Assembly (NCBI RefSeq): GCF_022213955.1
Contig: NZ_JAKNTW010000041.1
Location: 39,578-103,577 of the forward strand
DNA length: 64,000 bases
From: Dolomitihabitans soli
GTDB lineage: Bacteria > Actinomycetota > Actinomycetes > Streptosporangiales > Streptosporangiaceae
Reading direction: 5' to 3'
In this document: positions 46,199 through 55,223 of the stretch, in pieces
Numbering within the stretch: the stretch's first letter is position 1
Layout: every line of letters begins with the position of its first letter
Translations under genes and position numbers: made by a program
The notes under the pieces: model-generated
Told to the model about the DNA's origin: nothing
Database searches by the model: none
The model's input: the letters and a program-made list of their open reading frames with translations, nothing else

Positions 46199-48388
46199 TC
46201 AGAGCTTCTTGAGGTAGCGGTCCACCTGGGCGCGGAGCGATGGGCGCAGGCCGGCGAGCAGGCGGTCGGCGCGGCCGTCCGACGATGCCCTGAGCAGCCC
46301 GGCGACGGTGGCCGGTGGGACGTGGCCGAGCACGTCGCAGGCGCGCCGTACCGACATCGTCTCCAGCAGCCTGGTGGAAACCGGGACCACGCCGAGGGTG
46401 CCGATGACGCCCGCGGCGGTCCGGGCGTCGGCGTGCGAGAGGATGCGCACCGCCTCGCTCGGCCGTAGCTCGCTCATCAGCCCGGCGGCCCCCGCGGAAG
46501 TCGTGTAGTCGAGCGCCCTGCCGACGCGGGCGGGTGGCAACGACTGGAGCAGGGCCGCCGTCTGCGCGGGCCTGGCCGTCATCGAGGAGAGCAGGGCGCC
46601 CGCTGTTCGTGACGAGACTTCGGCGAGGATCGAGGCGGCTCTGTTCCCCGGCATCGCCTGCAGGATGGTGGCCGCGGCCGACGCATGCACCAAGCTCAGC
46701 AGCTTCTGGGCGGTCACGGAGGGAAGGGCGGCGAGCAGCTCCGCGGCGGCGCCGGCCGCCATGCCGGTGAGCAGCTTGGCCGCGTCGGCGGGGTCGAGCC
46801 TGGCCAGTTCCTCGGGCCTGGGGGACGCCGGCTCCACGGCGGCGTGCCGGACCGGCCGGAGCCACGTCGGCTGAGGTTGCGCCGGGTGGAGTCGTACCGG
46901 CTGGGGTTTCCGCGGGACGGGCTTCGTGGGCGTATTGTCCTCGGGCTCACGCGGTGGGACGGGACCAGGCGACGAACCGGGTTTCGGCGACGGGGCAGGT
47001 CGTTGCGCCGGCAGCGGACTTGACGCGGGAACGGGCTTGTCTGAGGCGCCGGGATTCGGCTCCGGTCGCACGCCGGGACTACGTGCAGGCGGCACACCGG
47101 GACCCGGCTCCGCAACCACGCCAGGACTACGCCCAGGCGGCACACCAGGACCCGGCTCCGCAACCACACCGGGACTACGCGCAGGCAGCACACCAGGACC
47201 CGGCTCCGCAACCACGCCAGGACTACGCCCAGGCAGCACACCGGGATCCGGCTCCGGGAATGGGCCGGGTACCTGGACGGGTTCTGCCGCGACCGGGCTG
47301 AGCTCCGACAACGGGCTGGGCGACACGGCAGGGGCGGGCACGGCAGGACTGGGCGCCGGAAGCGGCCTCGGCGACGGGACTGGGTTCGCCGCTGGGCGAG
47401 GGCTGCGCTCCGGGCCGGGACCGGGATCGCGATCGGGCGCAGGACCAGGCGTGGGATCGGGACTGGGCGCGGGGGTGGGGGTGGGATTGGGGGTGGGATT
47501 GGGGGCGGGGCCTGATTGGGGGGGTGGGAGCGAGGCGGGGTTGGGCGGCTGCTGAGGGGTGGACGGGCGGACGGGGTGAGGGGGTGGGCCGTGGGCGATG
47601 GCGTTCAGCAGTGGGATGACTTCCTCGGCGGTGCCCCGCTGGGCGGGATCCTTGTGCAGCAGCCTGAGGATCGCGTCGTACAGTGCTCCCGGGCAGGTGG
47701 CGGGTGGGGGCGGGTGGCTGGTGACGGCCCGCATGGTCGCCGAAACGGTGTCGCGCCGAAACGGGGAGTACCCCTCCATGGCGTAGAACAGGGTGACGCC
47801 CAGGGACCACAGGTCGGAGGCGGCGGTGGGGTCGAGACCGTCGATCCGTTCGGGTGCGGTGAACTCCAGGGTGCCGGGCAGGACGTTGTGGGAGGTGAGG
47901 CCGCTCTCGCCGAGGATGCGCGCGATGCCGAAGTCGAGGAGGACCACCCCGCCCGTCTCGCTGATCATGATGTTGGCCGGCTTGACGTCACGGTGCAGCA
48001 CCTCGGCCTCGTGCGCGGCGGCCAGCGCGGACAGCACCTCCCCGCCGATCGTGGCGATCTGGCGTTCGCTGAGCCCGCCCCGGCTGATCAGCTTGTAGAG
48101 CGACTGCCCCTTGATGTAGGCCATGACGATCCAGGGGTGGTCCCGCTCCAGGAACATGTCGTAGATCCTGACGATCCCCGGGTGGTCGATGCTCGCGGGG
48201 GCCCGCGCCTCGATCAGCGCCCGGCGCTGCCGTACGGACAGCGGCTCGCCGCCGGGGGTCAGTACGAGTTCCTTGAGCGCCACCCGGCGTTTCAGCAGTT
48301 CGTCGATGGCGAGCCAGACCGTTCCCATCCCGCCGCTGCCCAGTTCGGACAGCAGCCGGTAACGCTTTTTCACCAGCTGGTTCGGCAT
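46199..48388 (-). CDS. Ser/Thr protein kinase with proline-rich repeat linker and C-terminal helical repeats
   Basis: A 729-residue protein. The Hanks-type kinase domain is at residues 8-267: glycine loop LGSGGMGTVWLA, Lys39, HRDVKPANI with Asp134, DFG at 152-154, APE at 178-180. A linker of about 260 residues is rich in Pro, Gly and Ala, with 16-residue repeats of the type RSPGVVAEPGPGV. The C-terminal 200 residues are short helical repeats (LARLDPADAAKLLTGMAAGA, ILQAMPGNRAASILAEV) resembling MgtE-N/FliG-like modules. There is no transmembrane helix, unlike most PknB-type kinases. The gene follows DUF4407 by 11 bases. The kinase is predicted active; the C-terminal repeats probably bind a partner. 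Confidence 0.88.
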   Translation of the reverse strand: MPNQLVKKRYRLLSELGSGGMGTVWLAIDELLKRRVALKELVLTPGGEPLSVRQRRALIEARAPASIDHPGIVRIYDMFLERDHPWIVMAYIKGQSLYKLISRGGLSERQIATIGGEVLSALAAAHEAEVLHRDVKPANIMISETGGVVLLDFGIARILGESGLTSHNVLPGTLEFTAPERIDGLDPTAASDLWSLGVTLFYAMEGYSPFRRDTVSATMRAVTSHPPPPATCPGALYDAILRLLHKDPAQRGTAEEVIPLLNAIAHGPPPHPVRPSTPQQPPNPASLPPPQSGPAPNPTPNPTPTPAPSPDPTPGPAPDRDPGPGPERSPRPAANPVPSPRPLPAPSPAVPAPAVSPSPLSELSPVAAEPVQVPGPFPEPDPGVLPGRSPGVVAEPGPGVLPARSPGVVAEPGPGVPPGRSPGVVAEPGPGVPPARSPGVRPEPNPGASDKPVPASSPLPAQRPAPSPKPGSSPGPVPPREPEDNTPTKPVPRKPQPVRLHPAQPQPTWLRPVRHAAVEPASPRPEELARLDPADAAKLLTGMAAGAAAELLAALPSVTAQKLLSLVHASAAATILQAMPGNRAASILAEVSSRTAGALLSSMTARPAQTAALLQSLPPARVGRALDYTTSAGAAGLMSELRPSEAVRILSHADARTAAGVIGTLGVVPVSTRLLETMSVRRACDVLGHVPPATVAGLLRASSDGRADRLLAGLRPSLRAQVDRYLKKL
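47077..47268 (-). repeat. Coding tandem repeat, four units of 48 bases
   Basis: The word GGACTAC recurs at 47077, 47125, 47173 and 47221, an exact 48-base period. It encodes four near-identical 16-residue Pro/Gly-rich units in the kinase linker. Such tracts vary in copy number by replication slippage without frameshift. Confidence 0.85.
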
Positions 48389-48399
48389 CGTCGCCGGGC

Positions 48400-49800
48400 T
48401 CAGGTCTCGTCGGGGAAGAGCTCGAACTCGCCCGAGCGGCTGGTGTCCGGGCCGGGTTTGCGGATGGTCCTGGTGTCCGACATCTCGCGGAGCAGCTCAT
48501 CGTCCAGGGAGCCCCGGTTCTCGCCCTCGTCGGGCATGGTGGGCGTGGGCTCCGTGTGCGGCCTGGGCGGCGGCACGGTCATGGTGGGCGTGGGCTCGGG
48601 CTTGAAGGAGTCGGGGATCACGGGCTCGGGCTGTTCTGCGCGGGGCGTCCAGATGTCCCACACGGTGGTGGGGCCGTTCTCGGCCTGCGGGCTGGGCCGG
48701 GCCCCGAACTGGGGGGCGATGCTGTCGCGGGCGTTGCGCAGTTCGTGGTTCGCCGCGACCGCCAGGACCTTCTCGTAGTTGCCGGAGCGCTGCATCAGTT
48801 TGACCGCGACCGGCAGGCACTCGATCAGCAGGAACAGCAGGAACAGCAGGATGTGGGCGGTCCGCAGGGTGATGTCCTGGCCGGACACCTCGTTGAGCGC
48901 CTGCAACCGGATCAGCAACCCGTCACTGGCCCGGTTCTCCGCGTCGAACGCCGCCTGCAGGTCGCGCTGCGCTCGCAGCGCGGCGTCGAGCTCGTCCTGG
49001 GCCTTGGGCAGCTCGGACTTGGCGGTGGCGAGCCGGATCTGCTTGGCGCCCTCGTCGGTGTCCGCGAGCTCGGCCTTGCGGTCCTCGATCTGCCCGTTGA
49101 TCAGATCGACCCTGGCCTTGGCCTTGTCGTACGCTCTCTTGCTCGCCTGGGCCAGCACGCCGTCGCCCTTGCGTGGGCAGCGGTCGCCGCCGTACAGCTG
49201 GCACTGCCATTCGTTGTAGTGCTTGGTGGCCTGGGCCTGCTGGGCGTTGCGTTCCTTGGTCAGCGCCTTGATCTTCGGGTCTCTGGCCGGGTCGAGCGGG
49301 ACGTCGCCGTTGGAGGCGACCACCTTCTGCAGGCTGCTGACGTTCTTGCGGAGCCGGGCGACGTTCTGCCCGACGGTGCCCTCGGCCTGCTGGTCGGCGA
49401 AGGAGTTGGCACGTTCCTGCTTGATCTCGACGATCTGCGCCTCGATCTCGGCGTTGAAGATCTGCAGGACCAGCGGAGTGGAGATGGCCAGGCCGAGCAG
49501 CACCGCCATGATCACCCTGGGCAACGCCAGCCGCCAGCGCCGCGGCCCGTCGGCCTGCATGGTGCCGACCAGCCACCGGTCGAGGCTCATGATGGCCAGC
49601 GCCCAGATGAGGCTCGCGGGGATGGCGAGGAAGATGCTCACCTCGAGCGCGCTGTTGAGGGCGAACGTCATCGACACGAACGCCAGCACGCTTGTGGTGA
49701 GCACCGCGCCGCCGATGCCTTCGAACTTGGCTTGTTCCGTGGGGCAGCGCGCGAGGATCTCAGGCCGAGCACCGGACAGGGTTATCAGAAACTTTTTCAT
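48400..49800 (-). CDS. DUF4407 membrane protein
   Basis: A 466-residue protein. Three hydrophobic helices lie near the N-terminus (residues about 28-50, 52-72, 92-115). A long charged, coiled-coil-prone region of about 180 residues follows (KQERANSFADQQAEGTVGQN, KARVDLINGQIEDRKAELAD). A fourth helix is near 300-322 (AHILLFLLFLLIECLPVAV), and the tail is proline- and acid-rich. This is the DUF4407 layout. The coiled region containing C..C (WQCQLYGGDRCP) lies between helices three and four, probably outside. It is the first gene of the operon with the kinase, so it may be the membrane receptor or target of that kinase. The family function is unknown. Confidence 0.85.
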   Translation of the reverse strand: MKKFLITLSGARPEILARCPTEQAKFEGIGGAVLTTSVLAFVSMTFALNSALEVSIFLAIPASLIWALAIMSLDRWLVGTMQADGPRRWRLALPRVIMAVLLGLAISTPLVLQIFNAEIEAQIVEIKQERANSFADQQAEGTVGQNVARLRKNVSSLQKVVASNGDVPLDPARDPKIKALTKERNAQQAQATKHYNEWQCQLYGGDRCPRKGDGVLAQASKRAYDKAKARVDLINGQIEDRKAELADTDEGAKQIRLATAKSELPKAQDELDAALRAQRDLQAAFDAENRASDGLLIRLQALNEVSGQDITLRTAHILLFLLFLLIECLPVAVKLMQRSGNYEKVLAVAANHELRNARDSIAPQFGARPSPQAENGPTTVWDIWTPRAEQPEPVIPDSFKPEPTPTMTVPPPRPHTEPTPTMPDEGENRGSLDDELLREMSDTRTIRKPGPDTSRSGEFELFPDET

Positions 49801-50043
49801 CTACGCCCTTCCAGATGGCGCCCCAGCTGGGAGACTTCTCTGCGGGGTATCACCGGATCTCGCATCCTAATATATTTTCGACATCCAGCTCCGACGAAGA
49901 TATGGATTCTAGCCGCCTGAACCCTTAAATGATCACTTAGTGTAACGAGAGAAGGCGGCGGAAAGATATCAGCGCAGAGGCAGTGGCCGCCGTCCCAGGA
50001 TGTAGTGAATGAATCCATTCGAGAACCATGACGGAGGCCGCAG
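49801..50043. promoter_or_regulatory. Divergent promoter region of the two conflict-system-like operons
   Basis: About 240 bases separate the DUF4407/kinase operon from the vWA/GTPase/GAP1 operon. It holds AT-rich stretches (CCTAATATATTTTCG near 49866 and TAAATGATCACTTAGTGTAA near 49926) suitable for two promoters. Shared regulation of both operons from this segment is likely. Confidence 0.5.
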
Positions 50044-51471
50044 TTGACGGAGTCGGGCGAGGATCTGCTCACCAAGGCTCTCGCCGAGGCCATCGCGCAA
50101 CTCTCAGGTCCCCGACGGTTAACCGTCGTCGAAGTGACCGTCAGCGGAATCACCACCTTCGGCCTGCGCCGCGACGAGACCGGCACGCCCCGTTGCCGGT
50201 TCGGCCCGCCGGTGCCCTGGACCGACCTGGCCGGTGACCCGGCGACCGACCCCCCGGAAGAGGCCACGGAGGAACAGGTGCTCCTGGCCGCCGTCGGCGT
50301 GCCCCCCGGCTCCGAGGTGTTCCTCGTGTGCGGCTCCCCCGACGACCCCCCGACGGCCCAGGTGATGGAGTGGCTGCGCGCCGCGCGGCCGGAGGCCACG
50401 GCGTTCACCCGGCCCGGCGCGCGGGTCGAGACGCTGCTCCGCGAGATCCTCCTCCACGAGCCGCTGTGCCGCTCCTACGACCTCGTGGTGCTGAAGCGGC
50501 ACCCCGAGACCGGCCGGCTCGAACTGTCCAGCCATCCGCTCTTCCTGGTCGGGGCGCGCCGCGGCGACACGCTCAGGGTGCAGGTCCGCTGCGACCACGG
50601 CGACGAGTACGGCACCGCGTTCGCCGTGGTGGCGTGGCAGGGCCCGCGGCCCCGGCTGCTGTCGGTGCAGACGGCCAGGCTCACTCCCGGCCGCTACGAC
50701 TTCACCGCCGAACTGGAGCGTCCGGGCCGGGTGAGGTTCGTCGGCCTGCCGGGGCTGGTGCGCGACGACCGCGACTGGGCCGAGCTGATCGCCGCGGTGC
50801 CCGCCGTACTCGGCGGTGAGGTCGAGCCCGCGCATCTGATCTGCGCGGTCGAGGTGAGCGGGGCCGCCAAGCAGGTCGACGAGCGGCTGATCCGGGTCCG
50901 GCAGATGATCACGGTGATGTCCGGCGGGACCACGCCGGAGCTCGTCGTGTCCCTGGTCGCCTACGGCGCGCACTCCTATGACCGCAGGGCCACGCAGGAG
51001 CCGGTGGAGGTGGCCGGTTGGCTGATGTCCCCCGAGCAGGCCCTGCACTCCCTGACCGACTGGGAACGGCGGGGCGCCACCACGCCGGGCTACCCGTACG
51101 CGGCGCAGGTCGAGGACATGCTGGCCGAGGTGGCCGACCGCCTGGGAAAGACCGAGCCGCGCAGGACGGTGCTGCTGACGGTAGGCGACCGGCCGCCGCA
51201 TCCGCCCAGGGTGCATCGGTCGGAGATACTGCCCTGCCCCGACCGGCACGACTGGGAACTGCTGCTGGCCTGGATCGAGCGGCGGGCCGGCATGACGCTC
51301 GGGGCGATCTGCGACCGGCCGCCCGAGCAGGCCGACCCGATCTGGCAACGCCTGGGCGGCGGCGCGCCGATCCAGCTGGAGGTCGCCGATGTCCGGCGGC
51401 TCGGCGACGACCTCGGCCTGTCGCCGCCGAAGGCCCAGCGGATCCCCTTCCCTTTGATCGAGACGCCATGA
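50044..51471 (+). CDS. Protein with degenerate von Willebrand A-like domain, GTPase-system partner
   Basis: A 475-residue protein. The first 250 residues show no known domain. From about 264 the sequence follows the strand order of a vWA domain: HLICAVEVSGAAKQVDERLI at the DxSxS position, VVSLVAYGAHSYDRRATQEP, then RRTVLLTVGDRPPHPP where DGxx is expected. The metal site is degenerate because EVSGAA replaces DxSxS. The start is TTG at 50044 with GGAGG six bases upstream. It heads an operon with the GTPase and GAP1-like genes. The vWA reading is by pattern only. Confidence 0.6.
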   Translation: MTESGEDLLTKALAEAIAQLSGPRRLTVVEVTVSGITTFGLRRDETGTPRCRFGPPVPWTDLAGDPATDPPEEATEEQVLLAAVGVPPGSEVFLVCGSPDDPPTAQVMEWLRAARPEATAFTRPGARVETLLREILLHEPLCRSYDLVVLKRHPETGRLELSSHPLFLVGARRGDTLRVQVRCDHGDEYGTAFAVVAWQGPRPRLLSVQTARLTPGRYDFTAELERPGRVRFVGLPGLVRDDRDWAELIAAVPAVLGGEVEPAHLICAVEVSGAAKQVDERLIRVRQMITVMSGGTTPELVVSLVAYGAHSYDRRATQEPVEVAGWLMSPEQALHSLTDWERRGATTPGYPYAAQVEDMLAEVADRLGKTEPRRTVLLTVGDRPPHPPRVHRSEILPCPDRHDWELLLAWIERRAGMTLGAICDRPPEQADPIWQRLGGGAPIQLEVADVRRLGDDLGLSPPKAQRIPFPLIETP

Positions 51472-51522
51472 CCGGGATCGCGACGGGGATGCTGGTGAAC
51501 GACGAACGGAATGAGGTCCGCC

Positions 51523-52503
51523 ATGGTCTCTGACGCGGGACCCGCCCGCCCCAACATCGCGATGTGGGGTGCGCCGACCAGCGGCAAGACCACGCTGCTG
51601 GCCGCGCTCAGCATCGCCCTGCTGCAGAGGAGGAGCCCGTGGCGGATCGTCGGCGCGGACGACGCGTCCACCGCGTTCCTGAAGGACAAGGCCGCCGCCC
51701 TGTCCCGGGGCAAGGAGTTCCCCCGGGCGACCCAGGCGATGGACCGTTACCGCTGGGTGCTGATCGGCGAGGGCGAGCAGCGCGACGGACTCCTGCGCCG
51801 CAGGCCGAAACCGACCCCCGCGCCCAGGATCGGCCTCAACCTGCTCGACCCGCCCGGCGGGGTGTACGGCGACGAGCCGGACAAGTTCGGCACCGACCAG
51901 CAGGAGTTGCTCGACAACCTGGTCGGCAGCAAGGGCATCGTCTTCCTGTTCGACCCGCTGCGGGAGTTCGAGAGGGGTGACGCCTTCGACTACCTGTACG
52001 GCGCGCTGACCCAGCTCGCCGGGCGGATGCTCGGCTCGGACGGATACACCGGGGACAGGCTGCCGCACCATCTCGCCGTCTGCATCACCAAGTTCGACGA
52101 GTATCGCGTGCTGGAAACCGCGAAGGAACTGAAACTCCTGGTCACCGACCCCGAAGACCCCTACGGCTTTCCGCGCATCGACGACGATGACGCGGTCGAA
52201 CTCTTCAAATGGTTGTGCCGGATATCGGCCAGCGGCAGCGCGGAGATGGTGCTGAACGCCCTGGACCAATTTTTTCGGCGTGACCGAATCAAGTTTTTTG
52301 TCACGTCCTCTATCGGCTTCTACCTCGACCCGAGGACGAACTTCTTCAATCCCGATGACTACCAGAATCTCATTCCGAAGCCGGCCGAGGGCGTCTCGTT
52401 CCACATCCGCGGCCCGGTGCACCCGATCAACGTGATGGAGCCGATCGTGTGGCTCGGGGAGAGGCTCGCGGGTGAGCCGCCGAACGAAGGGCCCGGCCGA
52501 TGA
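51523..52503 (+). CDS. TRAFAC-like GTPase
   Basis: A 326-residue P-loop NTPase. G1 is GAPTSGKTTLLAALSIALLQ near residue 17, a G3-like LLDPPGG is near 107, and a G4 motif ITKFDE near 188 gives the TKxD specificity element for guanine. An acidic FPRIDDDDAVELFKWL segment follows. ATG 51523 is preferred over 51511 because of the AGG placed ahead. It overlaps the next gene by four bases (ATGA). This matches the GTPases that I recall as paired with GTPase-associated protein 1. Nucleotide binding is well supported, the biological role is not. Confidence 0.78.
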   Translation: MVSDAGPARPNIAMWGAPTSGKTTLLAALSIALLQRRSPWRIVGADDASTAFLKDKAAALSRGKEFPRATQAMDRYRWVLIGEGEQRDGLLRRRPKPTPAPRIGLNLLDPPGGVYGDEPDKFGTDQQELLDNLVGSKGIVFLFDPLREFERGDAFDYLYGALTQLAGRMLGSDGYTGDRLPHHLAVCITKFDEYRVLETAKELKLLVTDPEDPYGFPRIDDDDAVELFKWLCRISASGSAEMVLNALDQFFRRDRIKFFVTSSIGFYLDPRTNFFNPDDYQNLIPKPAEGVSFHIRGPVHPINVMEPIVWLGERLAGEPPNEGPGR

Positions 52504-54428
52504 GCGGGGAGACCGTCCAACTGTCGGCCGAGTGGGCGATCGAGGGAAAGCAGCCGGGCAGCCTCGACGACTACGGGATCCTGGCCTGCAGCCAGGGGCA
52601 GCTCGGCCACAACGACTTCGCGAAGATCAAGACGCGGTACACCACCGGGACCCCCGAGGAGCTTCCCCAGGTGACCCTCGCCTGGGTCGGCGGCGGCGAG
52701 AACACCCGGCTGGTGCTCGCCATCCAGGAATGGTCCGACCAGGAGGACAGGACCGGGCGGCAGATCGCCGTCACCCGCTACTTCTGCGTGCCGTACTCTC
52801 AGGTCGCTGCGCAGCCGGTGTCGTATGAGGCGCTCTACCTCGCGCTGGACCGGAGCCCGCTGCCGGCCGCCGACCCGCTCACGTTCAGCGTCCCCAGGCT
52901 CGATCCGGCGGCCATCGCGGCGCGGATCGACGGGACGGCCATCGGCGCGGCGGCGCTGCTGCTGACCGACCAGCACGTCTGCGTCCTGCGGGGCGAGTCG
53001 CTCCCGCTGCTCGACAGGCTCCGCTTCCTGGACACCGTCGCCGCACTGCTCCCGTACGGCATGCGGACCAAGCTGACGGCGGCCACCTGGACCAGCAGCA
53101 CCGCCGAACACAAGATCAAAGTTTCGTTCGCCAGGCATGTCCCCGAGGGCACGCACTCGATCATCTGGGGTGGTCTGGCGAGGGTCCCGACCAAGGCCTA
53201 CGACGTGGGTCACTACCTTGACCTGCTGCTGCACTGCTCCCGCTACACCGAGCTGGTCGGCTGGCTCGCCGCCGCGGGCGAACCGCTGGCGTTCCAGCCG
53301 AGCGGGGTGACGAAGGCTCTGGCCACGCTCGCGGCGTTCCACGTCCCGTCCCGCTCCGGAGACGTCACCGTCGCCATCGCCAACCCCGTCGACCACTACA
53401 GCGTCGAGGCGCTGCTGAACGAGTGCGCCGACCTGGTCCCGCAGGGGCAGTCCCTCCGGCTCACCGCGATCCTGGACGGCCTGGCCCGGCAGGCCGGGGC
53501 ACGGGGGAACGCCGCCACCAGAGACGAGCAGGTCCACTACCGAAAGATCATCAGGGAACGCCGCCTGCTGGAGGGCGACCGGGGACTGCCGGAGAGCCTG
53601 CACCTCCAGCTGTGCGGCGTGATCCTGGCCGTCGGCTACGGCCCGAAGCTCGTCTTCGAGGACATGCGGCGGATCTTCCAGGACTTCGCCCCCACCAGCG
53701 TGCTGATGGCGGCGATGGTGCGGATGCCGGCCGAGCCCCTCGTCGCTCTCACCCTGGCAGCCAGGCTGGGGCCCGAGACGCTGACCATGGTGCTGGACGC
53801 GCTGGGGACCGCCTGCCTCGTCGAACTGGCGGCCAGGGAGCCGCATGACCCGCTGCTCGTGCAGGTCATCTGCGACGAGCTCGTCAGGCGGGGCAGCAAC
53901 GGCGCCGAGGACCCGGACATCGCCATGACGCTGCGGGAGCACCGCTACCTCGTCGACGCCGTCCAGGCGCTGCACCCCGATCGGGTGGAGGTGCAGTTCG
54001 TGTTGCTCCGCAAGCTGCTCAAAGCGGCGTACGGCCCGTCCCTGCACCGACGGGAGTTCGAGGAGGTCGTCGGCGACCCTCCCGACTTCGGCTCGCCCCC
54101 GCTGATGGCCGCCGCGATCACGCTGCACGGACCGGGCGCCGGGGAGATCATCCTCACCTCGGTCGCCGACCGGCTGCGCGGGGCACGGCTCCCCCACGAC
54201 ACCATGCGCATGGTGGAGACCTACCTCTCCCAGCCCGCGTCGGCCGAACCCCTGCCCGAGCCGCGCGGCCGCCTCTCCCCGTGGGCTCGGCTCACCCACG
54301 GCCGGCCGCGTTCCCGCAAGTCCGCCCAGACTGCCATCCCCGTACGCACGCTTTACACCCTGCTGGCGGTGTTCATCGCCCTCTCGATCATCGAGTTCAT
54401 CGCGCTGTTGCCGATCGCACAGCGGTGA
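52500..54428 (+). CDS. GTPase-associated protein 1-like protein with C-terminal membrane anchor
   Basis: A 642-residue protein translationally coupled to the GTPase gene. The N-terminal block (LDDYGILACSQGQLGHNDFA, WVGGGENTRLVLAIQEWSDQ, TRYFCVPYSQV) and the middle block (FLDTVAALLPYGMRTKLTAA, IIWGG) fit what is known of the GAP1 family. A helical region follows to about 590. A basic stretch then leads to a single C-terminal transmembrane helix (LLAVFIALSIIEFIALLPIA). GAP1 proteins are predicted effector-adaptor components of GTPase-centred conflict systems. The tail anchor suggests action at the membrane. Confidence 0.7.
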   Translation: MSGETVQLSAEWAIEGKQPGSLDDYGILACSQGQLGHNDFAKIKTRYTTGTPEELPQVTLAWVGGGENTRLVLAIQEWSDQEDRTGRQIAVTRYFCVPYSQVAAQPVSYEALYLALDRSPLPAADPLTFSVPRLDPAAIAARIDGTAIGAAALLLTDQHVCVLRGESLPLLDRLRFLDTVAALLPYGMRTKLTAATWTSSTAEHKIKVSFARHVPEGTHSIIWGGLARVPTKAYDVGHYLDLLLHCSRYTELVGWLAAAGEPLAFQPSGVTKALATLAAFHVPSRSGDVTVAIANPVDHYSVEALLNECADLVPQGQSLRLTAILDGLARQAGARGNAATRDEQVHYRKIIRERRLLEGDRGLPESLHLQLCGVILAVGYGPKLVFEDMRRIFQDFAPTSVLMAAMVRMPAEPLVALTLAARLGPETLTMVLDALGTACLVELAAREPHDPLLVQVICDELVRRGSNGAEDPDIAMTLREHRYLVDAVQALHPDRVEVQFVLLRKLLKAAYGPSLHRREFEEVVGDPPDFGSPPLMAAAITLHGPGAGEIILTSVADRLRGARLPHDTMRMVETYLSQPASAEPLPEPRGRLSPWARLTHGRPRSRKSAQTAIPVRTLYTLLAVFIALSIIEFIALLPIAQR

Positions 54429-54459
54429 TCGACGCGCGGATCTCGTCTCCCCGCAGCGC

Positions 54460-54948
54460 TCACGCGGACCTGGTGTGCGAACCGCTGTCCGGGCGGTGCC
54501 CGAGGCCGTGACCGCAGCCGTCGTCGGCCGACCCGTCGGGCCACCCGGCGGCGATGGGCCTGGGCAGGGAGATGATGGGGAAGGAGACCGGGCCGCCGAT
54601 CTCGGCGAGAAGTGCCTCATCGAGGGTGGCGTACATCTGGATGGAGGTGCCCCGGGCACCCGACTGCATCAGGTGGGTCAGCCGCTGCAACGCGGGGAGG
54701 GGCTCGGCGATCGACAGCGCCCCGCCGAGACCGGTCAGGGTCGTGTGCACGTTGTTCAGCACCCGGAAGCCGCACACATCGCAGAAGCGCAGCCGCGCGG
54801 CGGCCACGATGACGTGGCGAATCCCCTGGCTCGGCAACGGGCGCAGCACCGCGTCCGCCAGGCCGGCGCTGCTGAGGTCGAGCTCACCGTCGATTTCCAC
54901 CACGGCCGTGTCCTGGCCGACGGTGGTCGAACGCACCGACAAGATCAT
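54460..54948 (-). CDS. STAS-domain anti-sigma factor antagonist-like protein
   Basis: A 162-residue protein. The STAS fold covers residues 1-115: VRSTTVGQDTAVVEIDGELD, LRPLPSQGIRHVIVAAARLR, FCDVCGFRVLNNVHTTLTGL. In SpoIIAA-type antagonists the phosphorylated serine follows an aspartate (DxSG). Here the loop reads FCDVCGFR, so a cysteine replaces that serine, and regulation by phosphorylation is doubtful. GAGGAG six bases ahead of ATG 54948 sets the start. The C-terminal 45 residues are an unrelated Gly/Asp-rich tail. It is convergent with the GAP1-like gene. Confidence 0.82.
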   Translation of the reverse strand: MILSVRSTTVGQDTAVVEIDGELDLSSAGLADAVLRPLPSQGIRHVIVAAARLRFCDVCGFRVLNNVHTTLTGLGGALSIAEPLPALQRLTHLMQSGARGTSIQMYATLDEALLAEIGGPVSFPIISLPRPIAAGWPDGSADDGCGHGLGHRPDSGSHTRSA

Positions 54949-55223
54949 CGGCAGCTCCTCTCGATCTGATGCCGGCCGCCGGTGGAAACGTGACGGCTGC
55001 GACGACGAGAAGATGGAGTCCCTGACACAGGTGCTTACCTCCGCAACATGGCGAGGCGGCCGCGTCTCTGGACCGATCTTCACGATACTCGCCCCTCGGT
55101 GTTTAAGCACTCCCGAACGTGTGTAAGGCTGGCAAAGTCGACGAGGGTATCTCTTATCCGCTCACATAGCGACTTGTCGCCGATGGCCAGGTCGGCTGAC
55201 ATCCCAGACTCGAAGGCCGCGCC

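Noticed and set aside
47077..47268. CRISPR array or intergenic minisatellite
   Set aside because: The 48-base period is in frame within the kinase linker and encodes a Pro/Gly repeat.
50119..52422. Long minus-strand frame opposite the vWA-like and GTPase genes
   Set aside because: The plus strand carries clear P-loop and TKFD motifs and coupled starts; the opposite frame is repetitive Arg/Gly/Gln sequence.
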